Below the pieces are notes generated by a model. It was not told where the DNA came from. It did no database searches and saw only the letters and a program-made list of their open reading frames with translations. From Elioraea thermophila (ex Habib et al. 2022) (GTDB lineage Bacteria; Pseudomonadota; Alphaproteobacteria; Acetobacterales; Acetobacteraceae): a stretch of 64,000 nt of DNA. This document shows, in pieces, positions 44,343 through 52,093 of the stretch; the first letter of the stretch is position 1; every line of letters begins with the position of its first letter. The position numbers and the translations under genes are program-made. The stretch lies in contig NZ_QMDI01000002.1 of NCBI RefSeq assembly GCF_003336755.1, positions 248,001-312,000 on the forward strand, given 5' to 3'.

Positions 44343-45131
44343 TCACAGGCACGTCATCCCGCCGTCGATCAGCAAGGATGCGCCGTTGATCAGTGCCGCC
44401 GCCGGAGAGGCGAGGAAGACCGCCGCCCCCATCACGTCCTCCACCTCACCGAGGCGCCCGAGCGGGATCGCGCGCAGCGCGCGCTCCCGGAACGCCGGGT
44501 CGGCGAGCACGCCGGCCGTCAGCGGGGTCTCGACGTAGGTCGGGCAGATCGCATTGACGCGGATTCCCTTCGGCCCGAGCTCGGCCGCCATCGCCTTGGT
44601 CAGCCCTTCGATCGCGTGCTTGGTCGCGGTGTAGATCGAGCGGTTGATACCGGCGACATGCCCGTTCACCGAGGAGAGGTTGATGATCGCGCCGGGCCTG
44701 TTCGCCTCCACCATGCCGCGTGCCACCGCCTGCGCGACCGTGATGGCGGCGCGGAGGTTGAGGTCGATCAGCGCATCCAGGCTCTCGTCCTTCACCTCGA
44801 GGAACGGCTCTCGGATGTTGGTGCCGGCGTTGTTGAGCAGGATGTCGAACGGCCCCAGTTCGGCGACCACGCGGCGCACCTCGGCACGATCCGTCACGTC
44901 CAGGCGCACAGCGCGCGCCGGCGGCAGGCCGCGTTGGGCGAGATGGGCGACGGTGCGTTCCATCTCCTCGAGCGCACGCGCCGCGAGCACCACTTCCGCT
45001 CCGGCCTCGGCGAAGGCGATGGCGATGGCCCGGCCAAGCCCGCGCGAGGCGCCGGTGACGAAGGCGCGCTTGCCGTCGAGACGAAACGACGGCGTGGTCG
45101 GGAACCGCGTTTCGGAAGAGGGAACGGGCAT
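44343..45131 (-). CDS. SDR family oxidoreductase
   Basis: A 262-aa classical short-chain dehydrogenase/reductase. The NAD(P)-binding motif TGASRGLGRAIA is at about residues 25-36, LLNNAGTN near 101, and the Ser-Tyr-Lys triad in SSVNGHVAGINRSIYTATKH (Ser at about 152, Tyr 166, Lys 170). LLIDGGMTCL closes the protein, as in gluconate 5-dehydrogenase or 3-oxoacyl reductase-like SDRs. The substrate is undetermined. It is 50 bases upstream of the macro-domain gene and may lead the amidase/liv operon. The ATG at 45129-45131 precedes the Rossmann fold by about 20 residues. Confidence 0.9.
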   Translation of the reverse strand: MPVPSSETRFPTTPSFRLDGKRAFVTGASRGLGRAIAIAFAEAGAEVVLAARALEEMERTVAHLAQRGLPPARAVRLDVTDRAEVRRVVAELGPFDILLNNAGTNIREPFLEVKDESLDALIDLNLRAAITVAQAVARGMVEANRPGAIINLSSVNGHVAGINRSIYTATKHAIEGLTKAMAAELGPKGIRVNAICPTYVETPLTAGVLADPAFRERALRAIPLGRLGEVEDVMGAAVFLASPAAALINGASLLIDGGMTCL

Positions 45132-45257
45132 GGTCCGGTGACGCTCCCCGTGGCATTCTCGCTCGCTCGAGCGGTGATGCCATGCCGGCTTGCTCCGGTC
45201 CAGACGACCACGGGAGAAGTCGGGCCTGCACGAAATGCCGAGGAAAGGGGAGGAATG

Positions 45258-45614
45258 ATGGCGGAGGAAACGGAGGCGACGACGATCACCTGGCAAGATT
45301 TCGCGCGCATCGACATTCGCGTCGGCACGGTGGTCGATGCGCAGCCGTTCCCGGAAGCGCGCAAGCCCGCGATCAAGCTCTGGGTCGATTTCGGACCCGA
45401 GCGCGGCACGCTGCAGACCTCCGCCCAACTGACGCAGCACTATCGGCCCGATGCGCTGATCGGTCGACAGGTGGCCGGGGTGGTGAATGTCCCGCCGAAG
45501 CGGATCGCGGGCTTCGAGAGCCAGTTCCTGGTCCTCGGCTTCCCCGACGAATTCGGCCACGTGGTGCTGATCCGTCCCGACTTTCCGGTGCCGAACGGCG
45601 GCCGATTGTTCTGA
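45258..45614 (+). CDS. tRNA-binding domain protein, CsaA-like
   Basis: A 118-aa single tRNA-binding (EMAP/OB-fold) domain similar to CsaA. It contains ITWQDFARIDIRVGTVVDAQ at about residues 9-28, the KLWVDFG strand, and QVAGVVNVPPKRIAGFESQFL near 70-90. The C-terminal VVLIRPDFPVPNGGRLF is the standard CsaA ending. CsaA has been described as a tRNA-binding, chaperone-like protein. Two overlapping ATGs exist (45255 and 45258); the second has the better spacing from GGGGAGG. It is transcribed alone and converges on the TRAP permease. Confidence 0.88.
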   Translation: MAEETEATTITWQDFARIDIRVGTVVDAQPFPEARKPAIKLWVDFGPERGTLQTSAQLTQHYRPDALIGRQVAGVVNVPPKRIAGFESQFLVLGFPDEFGHVVLIRPDFPVPNGGRLF

Positions 45615-45630
45615 CGACGCCTCGTTCCCC

Positions 45631-47583
45631 TCACGCGCCCCCCGCACGGCGCGCGCGAGCGAAGCCCGAGCCGAACCAGAGCGTGGCGAAGGACAGGGCC
45701 GCCAGGCCGAGGCGCAGAGGGTCGGCGAGCGCGTGGCCGAAGGCTGCGGCAGCGCCGGCGGCAAGCGCGAAACCGCGCGCCGCCACAGCGAGCGGACGGC
45801 GGAGGAAGCCGGCGAAGGCCGCTGCGATCAGACTGAGGGCGAGGACGAGTGTCACCGTCTCGAGGGCGATCGTCAGCACACCACCGCGCCAGAGAATGCC
45901 AGGGTCGTAGATGAACGCGAAACCCACGACGAAGCCGGCGAGGGCGAAACGAAATGCCTGCAGCCCGGTGAGCAAAGGATCGGCCCCGGCGATGGCGGCG
46001 GCGGCGAAGGAGGCCACCGCCACCGGGGGCGTCGCATCCGCCAGCACCGCGAAATAGAACATGAAGAGATGGGCGGGCAGCAGCTCGACGCCGAACTCGC
46101 GCAACACGGGGCTGCCGAGGGCGGCAGTGATGATGTAGGCCGGCGTCGTCGGCACGCCCATGCCGAGCACGAGGGCGGTGATCATCAGCAGCACGCAGAG
46201 CAGCGCGAGCGACCCACCCGCCAGCCCCTTCACGATGCCGCCGAAGGCGACGGCAAGCCCGGTGACGGTGAGCGCGGCGGTGACGATCCCCGCCCCCGCC
46301 ACCGCCGCTGCCAACACCGCCATCGTGCGCGCGGCCTCCGCCAGCGCGGCGACGATCGCGCCCGGGCGCATGCGCGTGCGGCGGCGGCAGGCGGCCATGA
46401 CGACCATCAACACGGTGGCGGCGAAGGCGGCGGCGTTGCCGCTCCATCGCGTCACCAGCAGCCAGACGAGCACCACGATGGGAAGGACGAGATGGGCGTC
46501 GCGCGCAACCTCTCGCCACGACGGGATCTCGGCCTCCGTCATCGCCGCGATGCCGCGGCGCTTCGCCTCGAAGTGCACGGAGACGAAGAGGGCGAAGTAG
46601 TAGAGCACGGCGCCGAGTGAGGCGGCGATGATGATCTCGCCGTAGGGGATCTGGGTGATCTCGCTCATCACGAAGGCCGCCGCCCCCATCACGGGAGGCA
46701 TCAGCGCCCCGCCCGTCGAGGCCGCGGCCTCGATGCCGCCCGCGACCGCGGCCGCGTAGCCCAGGCGTTTCATCATCGGAATGGTGATCGCGCCCGTCGT
46801 GGCGACGTTCGACACCGTCGATCCGCTCATCGTGCCGAACAGGCCCGAGGTGATGACGGCGACCTTGGCTGGCCCCCCGGCGAAGCGGCCAGCAACCGCC
46901 GCGCCGAAATTCGAAAACAGCCGCCCCGTCCCGGAGGCCTGCACGAAGGCGCCGAACAGGATGAACATCGCGATGGTGCCGGCGACGATCCCGGTGAGCG
47001 GACCGTAGATGCCGCCGACGATGGGGACGAGGAAGGCGGTCTCGACGATCATCGCGAGCGGAAACGGCCGGGTGTGCAAGACGCCCGGCAGGTGTTCGCC
47101 CAGGTGCATGTAGAGCAACGCCCCCGCGACGATCGCGGCGAAGGCCGGCGCGACGGCCCGACGGATCGCCTCGAGCAGCGTGACGATCGCGATCACGCCG
47201 AGCCAGAACTCGCGCGGGCTCAAGGGTTCGATGAACTCCATCCGCGCGTTGATCGACCCCGCCTCGGCGAGGATGTGCAGGCTTGGCAGGAGAGCAAGCA
47301 GGGCGAGGACGAGGTCCGGCGCGGATGGCCTCTCGCGGAGCCCGGCACTGCGTCGCGCCGGGAAAACGAGGAAACAGAGCGGGAGCAGGGCGGCGAGGTG
47401 GAAGCCCCGCAAGGCGAGCGGTTCGGGGACGAAGAACACGTCGCGCGTCCACGCCCCGGCGCCGAACACATGGCGCGCGACATTCTCCATCAGCCCCGCC
47501 CCGCCGAGCCAGAGATGCGCGAAGCCGATCAGCGCCGCGTAGGCGGTGATCAGCCAGCGCCACGCCCCCGCGAGGTCACGCAC
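45631..47583 (-). CDS. TRAP transporter permease, fused 4TM/12TM, TAXI type
   Basis: A 650-aa fused DctQM-type permease of the TAXI-TRAP family. Family motifs are SPREFWLGVIAIVTLLEAIRR, LFSNFGAAVAGRFAGGPAKVAVI and GLFGTMSGSTVSNVATTGAI in the middle, and ALVLGMGVPTTPAYIITAALG later. The protein runs on sodium or proton gradients and works with a periplasmic binding protein. The start is GTG (47581-47583), 36 bases after the TAXI binding-protein stop. This two-gene arrangement is typical of TAXI systems; substrates are usually organic acids or amino acids. Confidence 0.93.
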   Translation of the reverse strand: MRDLAGAWRWLITAYAALIGFAHLWLGGAGLMENVARHVFGAGAWTRDVFFVPEPLALRGFHLAALLPLCFLVFPARRSAGLRERPSAPDLVLALLALLPSLHILAEAGSINARMEFIEPLSPREFWLGVIAIVTLLEAIRRAVAPAFAAIVAGALLYMHLGEHLPGVLHTRPFPLAMIVETAFLVPIVGGIYGPLTGIVAGTIAMFILFGAFVQASGTGRLFSNFGAAVAGRFAGGPAKVAVITSGLFGTMSGSTVSNVATTGAITIPMMKRLGYAAAVAGGIEAAASTGGALMPPVMGAAAFVMSEITQIPYGEIIIAASLGAVLYYFALFVSVHFEAKRRGIAAMTEAEIPSWREVARDAHLVLPIVVLVWLLVTRWSGNAAAFAATVLMVVMAACRRRTRMRPGAIVAALAEAARTMAVLAAAVAGAGIVTAALTVTGLAVAFGGIVKGLAGGSLALLCVLLMITALVLGMGVPTTPAYIITAALGSPVLREFGVELLPAHLFMFYFAVLADATPPVAVASFAAAAIAGADPLLTGLQAFRFALAGFVVGFAFIYDPGILWRGGVLTIALETVTLVLALSLIAAAFAGFLRRPLAVAARGFALAAGAAAAFGHALADPLRLGLAALSFATLWFGSGFARARRAGGA

Positions 47584-47619
47584 CGCGGGACAGGGAGATC
47601 CGGCCGAAGGAGGGACGGC

Positions 47620-48603
47620 TCAGGGCGTGCAGCCCACCTCGGCATAGGCACGGCGCGCGCCGGGATGCAGCGGCGCGCCGGGATATTTGCAGGCGACGGC
47701 GGGGTTGAAGGCGGCCATCGACGGATGGATCGAGCCGAGACGGGACCGGTTCTCGATCAGAACCTTCACCATCCGATACATCGTCTCCTCGGGGATGGTG
47801 TTGGCGACGACGAGCACGGTGTCGAAGGTGGTGACGGGCACCTCTTCGGTCTGCATCGGCGGCGGGTAGGTGCCGGCCGGGATGACGCCCTGCGAGAAGC
47901 CGTAGGTCCTGCTCAGATGGTCGCGCACGTCCTGCGGGAAGGCGACCAGGGTGGCGGGCCGACGGCCGCGCTGGATCTCGTTCACCATCGCCGCCGGCCG
48001 CGCGAGGGCGACGTACACGTAATCGACCTGGCCATCCATGTAGGCGGCGGCGAGATCGTTGTACGAGCCCTGCACCACACGGCCGCCTTCGGCGCGGATC
48101 CTGTCGAAGCTCGTGCCGAAGTAGCGCAGGATGTAGATCAAGGTCAGCGTGTCGGAGGAGGTTCCCTGCGGGGCGCCGATGCGCAGCCCCGGCATGGTCA
48201 GGATCGCGCGCATGTCGGTCGGGCCGCCGTCGACCCGGCGCAGCATGTGATGCTCGGTCGGGCTCCAGCCCACGCCGATATGGCTGATCTTGTCGTGTGG
48301 GGCGCGATAGGGCTCCTCGCCCTTGATGGCCGAGGAGACGAGGAAGTCGAGCCCGAAGCCGATCTGCGAGATGCCGTTCTGCACCCGGGTCGGGTTGCCG
48401 AGCCCCCCGCCGGGAACGACCCGGATGGTGAGGCCCGGGATATTCTCCTGCAGGATCTGGGACAGCCCCGTCGCCATGGTGAACCAGCCGCCACCGAGGG
48501 CGCCGGCGACCATCTCGTAGGTCTGGGCGGAGGCCGGAGCTGGGGTGGCCAAGCCGAAGGCGGCTGCGGCGGCGAACAGCGTGCGGCGGATCGCGATCAT
48601 CAT
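47620..48603 (-). CDS. TAXI family TRAP solute-binding protein
   Basis: Periplasmic binding protein (327 aa) of the TAXI group. A signal peptide (IRRTLFAAAAAFGLATPAPA) ends at ASA near residue 26. The mature domain shows GALGGGWFTMATGLSQILQE (about 36-55) and TIRVVPGGGLGNPTRV (about 59-74), which form the ligand pocket in this family. Later segments include GTSSDTLTLIYILRYFG. The ligand is unknown; related proteins bind glutamate or other small carboxylates. Adjacent ATGs are at 48598-48603. Confidence 0.92.
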   Translation of the reverse strand: MMIAIRRTLFAAAAAFGLATPAPASAQTYEMVAGALGGGWFTMATGLSQILQENIPGLTIRVVPGGGLGNPTRVQNGISQIGFGLDFLVSSAIKGEEPYRAPHDKISHIGVGWSPTEHHMLRRVDGGPTDMRAILTMPGLRIGAPQGTSSDTLTLIYILRYFGTSFDRIRAEGGRVVQGSYNDLAAAYMDGQVDYVYVALARPAAMVNEIQRGRRPATLVAFPQDVRDHLSRTYGFSQGVIPAGTYPPPMQTEEVPVTTFDTVLVVANTIPEETMYRMVKVLIENRSRLGSIHPSMAAFNPAVACKYPGAPLHPGARRAYAEVGCTP

Positions 48604-48700
48604 CCTCTCCCGTTCGTGAGCCCGTGCACATGGTGCGACGGCGCGGCGCGGCAGGCAACGGCGCTTGTCGCGCGGATCGGAGGGTGGTCCTCTGTCGCCC

Positions 48701-49159
48701 GTGCCGCTCTACGTCTCCTACGGCAGCAACATGGATCCCGCCCGGCTGGCCGCCCGGACGGGCGCCGACCCGGCACGCGTCGCGGCCCGATACGCCGTCC
48801 GACTGCGCGGCTTCCGGCTCGCCTTCGCCAAGCGCAATGACGACGGTACCGGGTTCGCAACCCTGCTCGCCGAGCACGCTGCGGAGGCCGAAGGGATCGC
48901 CTACGACCTGACCGACGACGAGCTCGCGCGGCTCGACCGGGTGGAAGGGGTACCCGGGCACTATCTCCGCGCGATCGTCGAGGTCATCCCGCGCGCCGGC
49001 GGCCCTGCCCTGGCGGCGGTCACCTATCTCGCCAACCCCGCCCGGCTGGCGGACGGCCTCAAGCCACCGTGCTGGTACTTGGCCCATTTTCTCGCCGCGC
49101 GCGACCTGCTGAGCCCGGCATGGGTGGCGTGGCTGGAACGGGTGGAGACGGCGGATTGA
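48701..49159 (+). CDS. gamma-glutamylcyclotransferase-like protein
   Basis: A 152-aa GGCT-fold protein. The N-terminal YVSYGSNMDP is the substrate-binding motif, and the catalytic glutamate is expected in LDRVEGVPGHYLR near residue 80. GGCT enzymes release 5-oxoproline from gamma-glutamyl peptides, including in the glutathione cycle; the family is broad. The GTG at 48701 places YGSNM near the N-terminus as in relatives; a TTG at 48665 would add a basic leader. The stop codon overlaps the next gene's TTG start (TTGA). Confidence 0.85.
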   Translation: MPLYVSYGSNMDPARLAARTGADPARVAARYAVRLRGFRLAFAKRNDDGTGFATLLAEHAAEAEGIAYDLTDDELARLDRVEGVPGHYLRAIVEVIPRAGGPALAAVTYLANPARLADGLKPPCWYLAHFLAARDLLSPAWVAWLERVETAD

Positions 49160-49581
49160 GTGCCGGGACCGACGCCCTGCGTGTGGCCTACGAGACGGCG
49201 TGGTATCGAGTCGAGCTGACCGACGGTGAGGAGCCGCTGCGGGTGGGCGAGCCCGTGCCGCCTCGGGTCGCGGCTTGGATCGCGAGCGGGCGCAAGCCGG
49301 GGGCGGCCTTCGTCACCGCCTGCAACCCGCACGGCAGGCTTGCCGCGGAGGCGGAGAACGCCGACGCGATCGGGCGCCTGCGCGCCTTGGTCGCCGCCCG
49401 CGGTTGGCCGGCGCTGCCGGGGGCCGGAGGCAGCGCGCGCGGCGATTGGCCGGCCGAGCCGAGCCTGCTGGTCGCGCTCGACTCGAGGACCCAAGCCGAG
49501 CGGCTGGGCCGCGCCTTCCGCCAGAACGCGATCCTTTGGCTGCCGCTTGCCGGCACGGTGGAGCTGGTCTGGCTCAGGTAA
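49156..49581 (+). CDS. DUF3293 family protein
   Basis: A 141-aa protein with the DUF3293 pattern: FVTACNPHGRLAAEAENADA near residues 52-71, DWPAEPSLLVALDS near 100-113, and RLGRAFRQNAILWLPL near 119-134. No biochemical role is known. The start is TTG at 49156, overlapping the preceding stop as TTGA; an internal GTG at 49183 is the alternative. Coupling to the GGCT-like gene implies co-expression. Its stop is 3 bases from the convergent hypothetical gene. Confidence 0.82.
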   Translation: MSAGTDALRVAYETAWYRVELTDGEEPLRVGEPVPPRVAAWIASGRKPGAAFVTACNPHGRLAAEAENADAIGRLRALVAARGWPALPGAGGSARGDWPAEPSLLVALDSRTQAERLGRAFRQNAILWLPLAGTVELVWLR

Positions 49582-49584
49582 ATC

Positions 49585-50097
49585 TCAGGCCGGCTGCCAG
49601 TAGCGCAGCACGACGGCGCGCGCCTTGGCGAAGGTGGTGTTCTCGCGCAGCGGGCGCGGCGAACCGTTGCGCACCCATCGCTGCGCGGCGGCGCGGAGTT
49701 CCTCGTCGGCGAGGATTTCCGCCATCAGGTCGTTGAGGAGTTCGGTCAGAACCTCGGGCGGAGCCTGCTCGTCCTCACCGCCGGTCACTTGGGCGGCAAC
49801 TGCGCGCGCATAGGCGATGGCGTCGAGGAACAGTTGCGCTTCCTCGGTCGAATAGTCGTGCAGGTCGCGGCACGGCGGGGCAGGCACGAGGCGCAGGGCC
49901 ATCAGCGCCTCGACCTGTTCGTCGGTCGCGCTGCCCGCCCGGCCCACCCTTGGCATCTCGCGCCAGGCGGGCTGCGCATCGGGGGGGGTCGGATCAGGAT
50001 GATTGGCGACGGGCGCCTGCGCCGCCGTAACCCCTGCTGAGGAACGCCGGAACCACCGCCAGGGGGTCAACACCCAGAGCAGCCCGTGCCAGACCAT
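49585..50097 (-). CDS. hypothetical protein with N-terminal membrane segment
   Basis: An unrecognised 170-aa protein. The N-terminus MVWHGLLWVLTPWRWFRR is a short Trp-rich hydrophobic segment with a positive flank, compatible with a single membrane anchor. The region at about 28-60 is Pro/Ala-rich and probably disordered. The rest is soluble and helical (DYSTEEAQLFLDAIAYARAV, LTELLNDLMAEILADEELRA). The ATG at 50095-50097 is used; a TTG 7 codons upstream would slightly extend the hydrophobic part. It lies between the DUF3293 gene (convergent) and rpsU. Confidence 0.6.
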   Translation of the reverse strand: MVWHGLLWVLTPWRWFRRSSAGVTAAQAPVANHPDPTPPDAQPAWREMPRVGRAGSATDEQVEALMALRLVPAPPCRDLHDYSTEEAQLFLDAIAYARAVAAQVTGGEDEQAPPEVLTELLNDLMAEILADEELRAAAQRWVRNGSPRPLRENTTFAKARAVVLRYWQPA

Positions 50098-50246
50098 GGA
50101 CACGAGGCTCCAGAGCAATGCGATCGCCGTCCGGATGGTCGCCCCCGAAACTCTTTCCGTCGCCGGCTGGCGGTGCGCTCGAGACCGCGCCCGTCCAGCC
50201 GAGGGTCAACCCGCGCGGATCTGTGGCCCGGCGGGACAGATGGGGT

Positions 50247-50450
50247 TCAGAAGCCTTCCCGCTCCAGCCGCTTGCGCTCGAGCTTGCGGGCCCGACGGAT
50301 CGCCTCAGCCTGTTCGCGGGCACGACGCTCGGACGGCTTCTCATAGTGGCGGCGGAGCTTCATCTCGCGGAAGATCCCCTCCCGCTGCATCTTCTTCTTG
50401 AGCGCCTTCAGCGCCTGATCGATGTTGTTGTCGCGAACCAGAACCTGCAC
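50247..50450 (-). CDS. rpsU: 30S ribosomal protein S21
   Basis: The small ribosomal protein bS21 (67 aa). It starts with GTG (50448-50450) giving (M)[19 protein letters not shown], the near-invariant S21 opening, followed by [20 protein letters not shown]. The rest is highly basic. A good ribosome site (GGAGGT) is nine bases upstream. S21 affects initiation and Shine-Dalgarno recognition on the 30S subunit. The longer open frame upstream contains a candidate transcription attenuator and is not coding. It is divergent from the deformylase gene. Confidence 0.97.
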   Translation of the reverse strand: MQVLVRDNNIDQALKALKKKMQREGIFREMKLRRHYEKPSERRAREQAEAIRRARKLERKRLEREGF

Positions 50451-50507
50451 GTGCGGCTGACCTCCATCGTTTGAGGACGCGCCCTCCCGACCATTCGGGT
50501 CACCTGC

Positions 50508-50544
50508 GGGCGCAAAAACAGGCCGAGCCGGCAAGCCGGCTCGG
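50508..50544 (-). promoter_or_regulatory. terminator-like hairpin in the rpsU leader (candidate attenuator)
   Basis: Reading toward rpsU, a perfect 10-bp inverted repeat (CCGAGCCGGC / GCCGGCTCGG, 50523-50544, 2-base centre) is followed by CCTGTTTTTG, a T-run about 58 bases before the S21 start codon. A second small hairpin (CCCGA/TCGGG, 50486-50499) lies between it and the start. No gene ends upstream on this strand, so the hairpin is not an ordinary end-of-gene terminator. It may limit or regulate transcription into rpsU, or be the 3' end of a short RNA. Confidence 0.45.
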
Positions 50545-50552
50545 GGAGGGTG

Positions 50553-50561
50553 TTTCTAGCA
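50553..50561 (-). promoter_or_regulatory. candidate extended -10 promoter of rpsU
   Basis: On the minus strand TGC is followed directly by TAGAAA (50553-50558), an extended -10 like element; the -35 region is poor. A start a few bases downstream would put the strong hairpin of 50523-50544 at the very 5' end of the transcript. Confidence 0.3.
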
Positions 50562-50659
50562 CACTGGGCCCCCTCGCGGAAGGCCGGTCCCCCAAGGCGC
50601 CCCCGTTTGCGCGGAACCGCCTGCATCCCATGTGATGCGAGCCTCACCGTGGGATCGCG

Positions 50660-51232
50660 ATGGCCATCCTGAAAATCGCCCGCATGGGTCACCCAATCCT
50701 GCTCGCGCGCGCCGACCCGGTGCCCGACCCGTCCGCGCCGGAGGTTCGTCGCCTGGTCGCGGACATGATCGACACCCTGCTCGATGCCGACGCCGCAGGC
50801 CTTGCTGCGCCGCAGGTGCATGTGCCGCTGCGCCTGTTCGTCTTTCGTTGCCGGGCCGAGCGCCTCGGCGCCGATCCAGACGATCGGCCGACGGGGCCGG
50901 ACGTCGAGGTGGTGATCAACCCCGAGCTCGAGCCCATCGGCAGCGAGATGGAGACGGCCTGGGAGGGGTGCCTCTCCATCCCCGGGTTGCGCGGCGCGGT
51001 GCCGCGCCATCTGCGCATCCGCTATCGCGGACAGACGCTGGAGGGAGAGGCCTTCGAGCGGACGGTCAGCGGCTTCCACGCCCGGGTCGTCCAGCACGAG
51101 GTCGACCATCTCGACGGCATCCTCTACCCGATGCGGATGGAGGACTTCGCCCTGTTCGGCTTCACCGAGGAGCTCGCCCGCGCCGCCCACCGTTCGATCG
51201 GCGCCCCGCACGGCGGGGGGCGGGACGGCTGA
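50660..51232 (+). CDS. def: peptide deformylase
   Basis: Metalloenzyme (190 aa) that removes the formyl group from nascent polypeptides. The three signature motifs are present: GLAAPQV at about residues 47-53, EGCLSIPG (metal-ligand cysteine) near 99-106, and HEVDHLDG (two metal-ligand histidines and the catalytic glutamate) near 144-151. Length is normal. No fmt gene is adjacent, so this may be one of two def paralogues, as is common in alphaproteobacteria. ATG 50660 has an upstream GATCGCG-like, weak ribosome site. It precedes COQ9 by 37 bases. Confidence 0.93.
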   Translation: MAILKIARMGHPILLARADPVPDPSAPEVRRLVADMIDTLLDADAAGLAAPQVHVPLRLFVFRCRAERLGADPDDRPTGPDVEVVINPELEPIGSEMETAWEGCLSIPGLRGAVPRHLRIRYRGQTLEGEAFERTVSGFHARVVQHEVDHLDGILYPMRMEDFALFGFTEELARAAHRSIGAPHGGGRDG

Positions 51233-51269
51233 CGGCAGCGACGCGAAACGGGGGAGCGAGGAGGAGCGA

Positions 51270-51917
51270 ATGAGCGAGATCGAACGAAGCGAAGAGCGCG
51301 ATCGCGCGATCGAGGCGGCCTTGCCCCACGTCGCCGTCGACGGCTGGACGCAGCGCGCCTTGCGCGCCGGGCTCGCCGAGGCGGGCTTCGCGCCGGAAGA
51401 TGTGTCGTTCCTGTTCCCGCGCGGTCCGATCGAAGCGATCGAAGTCTGGTCTGACCTGGTCGACCGGCGCATGGTCGAACGGGTTCGGCAGATGCCGCTC
51501 GAGACCCTGCGGGTTCGCGACAAGGTCGCGGCGGCCGTCATGGCGCGGCTTGGCGAAGTCGAGCCCCACAAGGAAGCGGCCCGGCGTGCCCTCGCCCTGC
51601 TTGCCCTGCCGGTCCATGCGGCGGCGGCGGCGCGCATCACGGCGCGCACCGTGGATTCGGTCTGGCGCGCCATCGGCGACCGTTCGGCCGACTTCAACTG
51701 GTACACCAAGCGGGCGACCCTCGCCGCGGTCTACGGCGCCACCCTGCTGTTCTGGCTCGGCGACGACAGCCCCGGCGCGGAGCGCACCCGCGCCTTCCTC
51801 GATCGCCGCATCGAGTCGTTGATGCTGATCCCCCGCCTGCAGAAGCGGATCGACGCCGTCGTGTCGCGGCTGCCCGACCCGTTCCGCCTGCTCGGCCGCC
51901 TTCGCCGCGCGGCCTGA
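51270..51917 (+). CDS. COQ9 family protein
   Basis: A 215-aa homologue of COQ9, the lipid-binding accessory protein of ubiquinone biosynthesis. Family features are the helical N-terminus ALPHVAVDGWTQRALRAGLA at about 17-36, and DFNWYTKRATLAAVYGATLL near 147-166, the most conserved block. The rest, RIESLMLIPRLQKRIDAV, is also typical. In eukaryotes COQ9 presents lipids to COQ7. A clear ribosome site (GAGGAG) precedes ATG 51270. Its position beside rpsU is common in Rhodospirillales. Confidence 0.92.
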   Translation: MSEIERSEERDRAIEAALPHVAVDGWTQRALRAGLAEAGFAPEDVSFLFPRGPIEAIEVWSDLVDRRMVERVRQMPLETLRVRDKVAAAVMARLGEVEPHKEAARRALALLALPVHAAAAARITARTVDSVWRAIGDRSADFNWYTKRATLAAVYGATLLFWLGDDSPGAERTRAFLDRRIESLMLIPRLQKRIDAVVSRLPDPFRLLGRLRRAA

Positions 51918-52093
51918 CAAGACGGGGATCGCCTCGCGCCTGGCCCGGACCGATAGTCCAAGCCGGGCGGACGAGCGTGGACGGAGGCGCGGGGAGCGGC
52001 GGTGCCGACGGGAGCAGCGGTCACCCGGCTCCCTGAACCTCAGCCCTCGCCCGTTTCCCCCGCAGTCGGTCGCACCGTCGCGCGACCCTTTCG

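Noticed and set aside
50219-50241. Terminator just after rpsU
   Set aside because: A 6-bp stem (ATCTGT/ACAGAT) exists, but there is no T-run on the rpsU strand, so support is too weak.
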